A DNA stretch of 64,000 nt from Gigaspora rosea. Its lineage: Eukaryota > Glomeromycota > Glomeromycetes > Diversisporales > Gigasporaceae. Position 1 is the first letter of the stretch. Every line of letters begins with the position of its first letter. Under the pieces are notes generated by a model that worked only from the letters and a program-made list of their open reading frames with translations, had not been told where the DNA came from and searched no databases. Location: positions 91,146 through 155,145 of the forward strand of contig QKWP01001064.1 in NCBI GenBank assembly GCA_003550325.1. Reading direction: 5' to 3'. The position numbers were made by a program, and so were the translations under genes. Of this stretch, positions 58,249 to 64,000 are shown piece after piece.

Positions 58249-59548
58249 ATGAATAATAGTACCTATAAAAGTTCTTTTTTGGAAGCTTATGTCTCTGAGG
58301 AGAAAGAAGAGAATAATATTAATGATCTTCAAAGCGAATTTGATAATATCTTATTGTATCAACATGTGAACATGAATATGAATAATATGGAAATGGAAAT
58401 GAATATGTGTATGGATATGGATACGAATATGGAGATGAGTACTTCGGATATGAATGTGGACATGAATATGAATACGTATATGAATTGGAGATAAGTGCAA
58501 GTACAGATACGGAGGTAGATACGGATACAGATACAGATATAGATATAGCCAATCATAAAATGTTTCGGCTTGAAATAGATGTATATTTTCTTATATATAG
58601 TAAGTTGTAATATTATCATATATTACAATGCTTTAAATTTGAATTTCTTACTATTGTAGATGATACATTTGATAACTGGGACTTAGCTACAAAACAAGTT
58701 AGGGCAGTGTCATTAATCACATGATTATTTTTTATCAGAGGCCTACCACCCCTCTTCCTTAATATATAAATAGTCAGGTTCTTATATATAATTTTAACTT
58801 TTTTTTACCCCCTCCCCCCCTAAAAAATCACCTGATTTTTGTTACTCCCCTTAAGAAATATGCAACAGAAAATAAATTTGAAATTGTAAAACAATGACTT
58901 CAGAGAAACAAAAGGTGTGAAATTGTTTATCGTATCTTTGAGTATAAGAATTTTCGTGAGTACTATGCAAAAAAAAAGGTTGATACGAAAGACAACTGTG
59001 ACCGTGAAAGCATGAAAATTAGCTGTCAATGGAAAGCTAATATTTGCCTTTCTGACTATATTATAAGAGCTACATCAATGTGTAAAAACCATAAACATCC
59101 ACTATCTAATGATATACAAAACACTGAAACGAAGTTTCATCGTCTTAGTTCTGAAATGCTTGAAGAGATCGAATTTCTTGTGAACATTGGCTATAGTGCT
59201 GGACCAATAATTCACGGACTTCAAAACGGTTTCCTAATGCTATAATTAGTCCAAAGAATGTATATAATGCAATTTGTTGCTTTCGACATAATAAAAAATT
59301 GATAAAGACTGATGCTGCTAAGACATATAAAAGGTTGATAAAATTACAACGTAAAGAGCATGGATGGTTTGTCAAAGCAAGATTGGAAGGAGAGGATAAC
59401 AATCTTATTGGTTTGTTTTGGATGAGAGATGTTGCAATTAATGACAATATATCTTATACAAATAAATACTATATGTATTTATCACTTACCATTATTGTAG
59501 ACAATCATGCACGATTCCGAATAGCTGCAGTAGCTGTTGTGTCAGACG
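58249..59548 (+). pseudogene. MULE/FAR1-like transposase gene, broken and truncated
   Basis: From ATG 58249 a frame runs 81 codons: an acidic start (SEEKEENNINDLQSEFDN), then a Met/Asn/Glu repeat coded by ATGAATATGGAA-type DNA. After a frame break, DDTFDNWDLATKQV (58661-58700) and, beyond the inserted element, YATENKFEIVKQ match the opening of a FAR1-type DNA-binding domain. CQWKANICLSDYIIRATSMC and NHKHPLSND follow (59030-59110). After one missing base near 59226 the frame continues EHGWFVKARLEGEDNNLIGL and FWMRDV, then LTIIVDNHARFRIAAVAVVS, typical of the region leading into the MULE catalytic domain. It ends abruptly at 59548 where a hAT element begins, so no catalytic core is present. A possible 79-bp intron (58581-58659) has GT...AG ends but does not restore phase. 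Confidence 0.7.
58702..58850. mobile_element. TTA-flanked small element inside the MULE gene
   Basis: 149 bp, ends GGGCAGTGTCATTAATCAC and inverse of GGGGAGTAACAAAAATCAGG, flanked by TTA (58699-58701, 58851-58853). The interrupted reading frame is continuous if element and one TTA are ignored, which shows it inserted into a gene. A relative, truncated, is at 56300. Confidence 0.85.
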
Positions 59549-60640
59549 TAGGGTCTATATTGGGCCAGGCTAAACTCGCAAGTTTTAGGATTGGGCTGGG
59601 TTTGTGCACAGGTTGGGTCTAAATTTTAAAGTTTGTTTGTATAGTGGGCCAGGTTTGTGTCGGGTTTATTAAATATTGGACCCGGGCTAGGCTTAGTAAA
59701 TAAGCCCAGTACAGCCCAATAATACTATAGTTTCTATTGGCTACAACCTATTATAATTCGGTAAATAAAAAACTTTAATTACAAGTTTAAACTAGTATAA
59801 ATATAGTTAAACTTTTATATTTATTTATTTTTTATACTTACCATTACCAATATAGACTTTTATCTAATCAAATTTGCACTTACTACTATAAAAATTAAAA
59901 AAATTTTTAGTATGTCAAAATGCTTAAAATTTTTTTCTTATGATTTTTAATTTTTAATTTAATTTTGATTAGAATCTATTTTTTTTTGACAAGAAAATAA
60001 AGTTTGTAATTTCGAATAAGAAATGAAACATGTGAAAATAAAACATTTTAATAAAAAGGAGATTAGCATTTTTGTTGAAAATTTTTTTTTTAAAATTAAA
60101 AAGAAGTAACTATATATTGTAGTTTCTGAGATTGCTCATATAGAAACAAGTATGGACTTGTTAGTGAAAGTGAAAATATTGAAACGGTCTCAAATAAAAA
60201 TACTGAAATAGTCTCCGAAGTGGTTTCTGCTACTAAAAAGTATAAGGTTTGCAGAAAACCATCATAGGTTTTTTAGGAAGGACATTTCACTAAGGATAAC
60301 TTGCCACATAAGAGTAAAAAAATTTATATTATATATTTTGTTTAATAATCATTTATTAAAATATTTATAATTACTAGTGGACGTGCTCAATGCACATATT
60401 GTAAGACTAAATTGAAACACAATAATAAAATAGGAACAAGTTCTTTGATCCGGCATATAAAATATACCAAATATAATAAGTATATTAAAGATGTATCTCA
60501 ACAAGAACTGCAATTTTCTTCTTCGAAAGGTATTACTACTTACAAATTCTCTCAAGAACAAAGTTAGAAAGATTTAGCCAATATGATTGTCATACATGAA
60601 TATTCTTTTCGCATGGTTGAGCATAAGGGGTAGTAGGGCG
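59549..60640 (+). mobile_element. 5' part of a hAT transposon inserted in the MULE gene
   Basis: Begins TAGGGTCTATATTGGGCC, followed by repeated GGGCTGGGTTTG / GGGCCAGGTTTG / CCCAGTACAGCCC subterminal motifs (to about 59725), the same architecture as the hAT element at 19082. An AT-rich leader of 0.4 kb and a broken hAT transposase start (60130-60630) follow. The 3' part is missing; unrelated sequence starts near 60640. The 8 bases before it are GTCAGACG, but no second copy was found, consistent with loss of the right end. Confidence 0.7.
60130..60630 (+). pseudogene. hAT transposase, N-terminal fragment with BED finger
   Basis: One frame reads SESENIETVSNKNTEIVSEV, then VCRKPS-stop-VF-stop-EGHFTKDNLPH. 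After a frame change it reads AQCTYCKTKLKHNNKIGTSS and LIRHIKY, a BED zinc finger with the C-x2-C...H pattern. A further part reads FSQEQS-stop-KDLANMIVIHEYSFRMVEH, the motif that follows the finger in many hAT enzymes. All three internal stops are TAG. There is no catalytic part. Confidence 0.7.
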
Positions 60641-60899
60641 AATTTGGGGGTTCTAGGACAGAAACCTGGGACAGAATCCAAATTGACCTTCTAAACCCTT
60701 CTATAAGCTCTTCTAGATATATGTAATCTTATATCAAATTCAAGCTCCAAATTATGCTAGAGCCCAATCTTGTTAACTTACTCTCCTTACCCCTAAATTT
60801 GGGATTCTAACATTAAGGAGTACATAGTCTTTGTTAATGCTCTGGCTATGTTTTTAATTCCAAACAAGATAACAAAACAATTATACTATTTCGCTTGCC
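60641..60899. other. Unassigned segment
   Basis: GGGCGAATTTGGGGGTTCTA near 60656 and CCCTAAATTTGGGATTCTAA near 60791 form a weak inverted pair. The sequence is less AT-rich than average. No gene or confirmed element. Confidence 0.3.
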
Positions 60900-60966
60900 C
60901 TTGAAATGAGCAGAGAGCACCGAGGACCGAAGTGTCCGAGTGTGCTTCTCTGCGGGTCCATTCAAG
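60900..60966. other. GC-rich imperfect hairpin, 67 nt
   Basis: The outer stem is CTTGAA/TTCAAG. The next stem is GCAGAGAGCAC (60910-60920) against GTGCTTCTCTGC (60942-60953). The inner stem is GGAC/GTCC around CGAAGT. It stands out sharply in an AT-rich setting. It could be a structured RNA, a compact palindromic selfish element or the hairpin of a larger transposon. No A/B box or poly-T terminator is seen. Confidence 0.55.
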
Positions 60967-61024
60967 CCTAAAATGCATACTATTTTCTATGTTATCCTAG
61001 AATTAATTCAAAAAGCGATTTAAT

Positions 61025-61170
61025 ACTATCTAGCAAGGGTCAAAAATGTACAGCTTTAGGTGTAAATTTTTGCATTGAGTGTAAAAAAATTCGGGCCAGG
61101 TGTAAATTTTTCAGATAGGTGTAAAAAAAATCTGGGTTAGGTGTAAATTTTTTGGACTAGGTATAAAAAT
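61025..61170. repeat. Degenerate AGGTGTAAATTTTT repeats
   Basis: Five or six loose copies of AGGTGTAAATTTTT / AGGTGTAAAAAAAATCTGGG at about 25-bp spacing, close to the right end of the Polinton-like segment. Confidence 0.6.
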
Positions 61171-61425
61171 CTAACCCAAACAATTTTTATAAAGTTGGAG
61201 TTCCAGAGCCTTTTCCTGAAGTCTATTAATATATTGGGTTACGTAATATCCACTAGCATGTTTTCTACAAAGGCTGGGTTCAGAGCTAGTCGGCATATTA
61301 CATACCTTACAAGGAAGACGCTTCTTGGCTCTCCAATATTTATGGCACCCTTCAGGCCGGTGACAGGTCTGCCCACAAATGACCCCTGTTCTGAACAAAT
61401 AATTGCAAATATATTCGCCTATCAT
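61171..61425 (-). CDS. Cysteine-rich protein of the Polinton-like segment
   Basis: About 84 codons from ATG 61425. The core is CGQTCHRPEGCHKYWRAK, then LPCKVCNMP, LCRKHASGYYVTQYINRL and a Leu/Glu-rich helix. Pairs C-x3-C, C-x2-C and a final C-x2-H could hold two zinc ions. The frame is free of stops, unlike its neighbours. I recall similar small proteins beside integrase genes in mycorrhizal fungi, but the function is unknown to me. It runs in the same direction as the integrase at 61944. It may be the end of a larger protein, since no upstream promoter signal is visible. Confidence 0.45.
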   Translation of the reverse strand: MIGEYICNYLFRTGVICGQTCHRPEGCHKYWRAKKRLPCKVCNMPTSSEPSLCRKHASGYYVTQYINRLQEKALELQLYKNCLG

Positions 61426-61505
61426 AATCACAAGAATAAATATTTTATTTTAAACAAAAGATTTCGTAGTATTAATACAAATCCCGGAGAAGTCACACCC
61501 TTACA

Positions 61506-61885
61506 ATGAGCACCCAAAACCAATTAGCCGAAACCAAGCCCACATACAAAGAAGTTGAGCAAGCTTTAATTAACATAATCAAAGCAGGTCTTTATTATAG
61601 AAAAACAAAAGACGGCAAGTTCATGCAAAACTATAAAGAAAGAATTAGAAAATTACACTAGGTGGAAGACCCAAAAGAATATATACTAAATTTGGCCATG
61701 ACAATATTTCCCAATGAAGAAAAATATCATAAAATCAAAGATGACTACAAAGAATTTTATGGCCGGGATCCAAAGATTTTAATTTCATAATGGAATTATA
61801 TAAGTTATATTACAAATTAGCTAAAGACCATTTCGTCAAAGAATCCCAGATCGATAAAGAAGCAGAAGATTTTCTTAATTTATAA
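61506..61885 (+). pseudogene. Small broken protein, family unknown
   Basis: From ATG 61506 the frame reads MSTQNQLAETKPTYKEVEQA, then IIKAGLYYRKTKDGKFMQNY, a TAG at codon 50, then EDPKEYILNLAMTIFPNEEK and KDDYKEFYGRDPKILIS up to 61790. A shift of frame continues it as MELYKLYYKLAKDHFVKESQ to 61885. The composition is clearly protein-like (about 125 residues, helical, charged), so this is a decayed gene. It lies between the cysteine-rich protein and the integrase, on the opposite strand, inside the Polinton-like segment. Confidence 0.45.
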
Positions 61886-61943
61886 AAGACGAGGAACACC
61901 AACTTGAAGCATTTCACAAGCATCTTTTATATTATAATTTTTT

Positions 61944-63014
61944 TTAACTCGTGAGCACCCATTGGGGTGGTAATTCTATATCAGAAGGAACAATTTGAAG
62001 CTCTTCTCTAACAAAAGACCGTCTTGGTCCATTGCATTTATCATCTTCTAGCCAATATAAAATATGCTGATTTTTTTGTATCAAGGATTCCTTGATATGA
62101 TAAATTTGAGGAGACCAATTTATATCGGTCGCTCGTCTTCTTCCCTCTTCCAATTCTCCAGGTTCAAGTAAATATAAAATGGAATTATTATATATTAAAC
62201 AAATTTCATCAAAGCCCATAGGTCCATATCTCGGTTTGGATGACTTAGCATAAACATGATCTAATTTTCGAGCTTCAGCAGGAGACATATCAATTAATTT
62301 AGTTTTTAAATTATCAAGTTTTTCAAGAAAAATAGCAAGATTATTCACCCAAGCTCTACAACGCTCCGCTAAAGGTAATAATAACTCTACAGCATCTTGA
62401 ATAAAGAATGCCTACTCTTGCAAAGTTCGGTTAAATCTTTCAACTATACCCTGCCTTTTCTTTGATTTGCTCCTACTAATTTTTATATTATATTTATTCA
62501 TTAACTCTTCACACTTTCCATAAAATTCTAAGCCATAATTAGTTTGCAAGATTTTTAATCATTTAAGAGGAAAGTTGTAAAATTTAAAAAGTTTTATAAA
62601 TCCTTTAGCAACACTATCCGAATCTCGATCTGTTAAAGGGCAAACCCACTTAGTTCGACTTGCAATATCAACACACGTTAAAGCATATTTATAAATTTTA
62701 TTTCCAACTTTATCATGAGGCATATAACATAAATCGGCTTGTATAACTTCCATAGGAACAGTAATTTTGTTAAAGCTAGCACAAGGAATATACTTTGGCC
62801 GAGCTTTATGAATTAAGAATAATAACTGTCTTTCAAGCCAATTATGCACTTCAACTATAGAAAAATCATATCCAGCTTTTAAAGAAGCTTCATACAATTT
62901 TTTCACAGTTCTTTGATAGCCATTAGGCTGATAATAAATCTTACGCAAAGCAATAGATATATCTAATTCATGAACATTTCCAGAATCTATTTGTATTATA
63001 GGAATAGACAACAT
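61944..63014 (-). pseudogene. Polinton/Maverick-type integrase, decayed
   Basis: ATG at 63014. One minus-strand frame carries: a helical start with IYYQPNGYQRTVKKLYEASL; VIQADLCYMPHDKVGNKIYK and YALTCVDIASRTKW, the first half of an rve (retroviral-type integrase) core with its first Asp; after a TGA, LQTNYGLEFYGKCEELMNKY, where the second catalytic Asp reads Asn; RQGIVERFNRTLQE with the Glu kept; another stop (TAG); and a C-terminal part with LDHVYAKSSKPRYGPMGF, LLEPGELEEGRRRATDINWS and FVREELQIVPSDIELPPQW. The last part is the chromodomain-like tail characteristic of Polinton integrases. The integrase would insert the element into the genome. With two stops and a lost Asp it is inactive. Its start lies 2 bp from the divergent frame at 63017. 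Confidence 0.75.
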
Positions 63015-63016
63015 TT

Positions 63017-64000
63017 TTGAGCCGGCTTGCTTGCAAGAAAAAAAATGGGGAAAGAATCGAGCAATTTAAAGGTGCCTTATTAGCTATACAAAATCGAGTT
63101 TACAAATTACAACAGGATCTTGTCTCAAAAGAGGATTATATTAATTATCTTGAAAAAGAAATCATAATTCATGATGAAGATCTAGACCCATTGAAATTAG
63201 AAATTTCTAATCTTAAAAAACAGTTAGAAAAGACACTTCAAGATTCTATAAATCAAGGGAATTATATAGATTATTTAGAAAAACGGGTAGCTATTTCTCA
63301 GGATGAAATAGACCGCTTTTCTTGCAAACTCGAAAAATTATATATAGAAAACAATTTTCAAGATATGGCACAACAACCAAGATCCTCTCGAACATTATCT
63401 CTTCCTGAAAATCAAGCCACGATCCAAAATAATAGAATCCAGCGAGAGATTAATAACATTAGACAATATTTTCAGAGTCCAATTACAATAGCACCTGCAA
63501 TAGATGGGATTGAAGATTATCTTGATATAATTTCTGATGCCGGAAATAGGTTTGAAAGATTGGTGCTACAAATATATCCACGAGCAAATGCTCGAGCAAT
63601 TAATGCCAAAAATCGAGTAGCGAATTTGCAAACCCAGCTAATAAATTTGCAAATTCAGTTAGCCAATCCACAAACCCAGTTTGCCGATTTACAGACCCAG
63701 TTAGCCACACTTCAAAATGACTATGGTCTTCTTCACCAGGCTTATGAGGCCCACAGAACATGGCATAATATATTCAAATCTCGAGAACTTGATGGGTGAA
63801 TTACAATTTGCACACAAAAAAGACGGATATCAGAATTGCTTATAGAAAGCTTTGTATTAAAATTGAGAAACAGACAGACCTATCACCAATTACAAAATAA
63901 GTGGGCAAGTGAAAAAATCGTGCCTGAAATTCAGAACAATTAATTAATAATTTAAATCAACAAATTTTTGTGCTACAGAATAATAATATAGCAAACATGG
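63017..64000 (+). pseudogene. Coiled-coil protein of the Polinton-like segment, runs off the window
   Basis: An open frame to 63799 encodes about 260 residues. Residues 15-115 are a strong coiled coil (LLAIQNRVYKLQQDLVSKED, INYLEKEIIIHDEDLDPLKL). A Gln/Asn/Pro linker follows. Near residue 195 comes a heptad ladder of four or five LQTQLINLQIQLANPQTQ-type repeats. No ATG stands at the start (the first codon is TTG), so the true start is elsewhere or lost. After the stop at 63799 the protein sense continues in other frames (ELQFAHKKDGYQNCL, then RQTYHQLQNKWASEKIV) to the window edge, so it is broken or has introns. The role is unknown; a structural or accessory protein of the element is possible. 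Confidence 0.5.

Noticed and set aside
58319..58619. Antisense Ser/Tyr- and Ile/Tyr-rich open frames
   Set aside because: They are the reverse readings of the ATGAATATGGAA-type repeat in the N-terminal part of the MULE gene.
56300..58850. A single 2.5-kb DNA transposon bounded by long inverted repeats
   Set aside because: The right-hand part (58702-58850) is itself a complete small element with perfect TTA duplication inside the MULE gene, and the left-hand part (56300-56596) is a separate truncated copy with TAA. The MULE reading frame also continues beyond 58850.
63017..63799. Intact protein-coding gene starting at 63017
   Set aside because: The first codon is TTG and no in-frame ATG stands near the start, and the protein sense continues past the stop in other frames. 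I kept it as a broken coiled-coil gene.
1..64000. A defence island, biosynthetic cluster or other new multi-gene system
   Set aside because: No set of intact adjacent genes exists; the only multi-gene unit is the decayed Polinton-like segment at the right edge.

Overview
This window looks like a gene-poor, transposon-packed stretch of a eukaryotic nuclear genome. The best guess is an arbuscular mycorrhizal fungus (Glomeromycotina, Rhizophagus- or Gigaspora-like). The evidence is the very high A+T content, TAG/TGA/TAA all breaking reading frames, several nested DNA-transposon superfamilies, tRNA-headed SINEs, and transposase remnants that resemble families I know from those fungi. The taxon is inference from remembered resemblance; no search was run. 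I see no intact host gene, rRNA, free-standing tRNA gene, CRISPR array or bacterial-style operon in the 64 kb. Every recognisable protein-coding stretch is a broken transposon gene or a degenerate fragment.

Layout. 0-6.1 kb: degenerate tandem repeats and a family of small pogo/Tc1-like elements whose ends carry iterated CTAAATGCA motifs. 6.5-11.9 kb: one long degenerate satellite (unit about 100-130 bp) with three small elements inserted and one ambiguous base (N) between two near-identical 153-bp copies. 12.5-18.3 kb: long-hairpin elements with TAA duplications, further small TIR elements, and a 491-bp TA-flanked element that keeps the end of a transposase-like frame. 18.6-20.1 kb: an 18-bp palindromic satellite split by an 840-bp hAT element with a perfect 8-bp duplication. 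20.2-24.3 kb: a second TTAA-flanked hairpin element, then long featureless AT-rich DNA. 24.3-27.5 kb: two SINE insertions, the second split by a TTA-flanked hairpin element. 27.5-34.7 kb: foldback DNA, two unidentified coding remnants and more pogo-like elements.

34.7-37.1 kb holds a decayed DDE-type transposase gene split by a 275-bp element. 40.3-48.2 kb can be read as one hAT transposon: TAGG-type ends, an 8-bp duplication with two transitions, and a decayed BED-finger hAT transposase inside. It is inflated by a SINE, two Tc1-like elements and a repeat-rich palindrome. 48.6-56.6 kb contains long-palindrome elements with TAA duplications. It also contains two hAT elements that share one target duplication (TCTAATAG occurs three times). 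58.2-60.6 kb is a MULE/FAR1-like transposase gene, interrupted by a 149-bp element and cut off by the 5' part of another hAT element with its own broken transposase gene. 61.2-64.0 kb looks like the edge of a Polinton/Maverick element: a decayed integrase, a cysteine-rich protein, a small broken protein and a coiled-coil protein.

How the parts relate. The biology here is serial nested transposition followed by decay. The order of events can be read from who interrupts whom and from the duplications. In three unrelated transposase/integrase genes, acidic residues expected in the catalytic core now read Asn or Lys, all explicable by G-to-A changes on the coding strand. This is the most interesting shared signal, but it has not been tested statistically.
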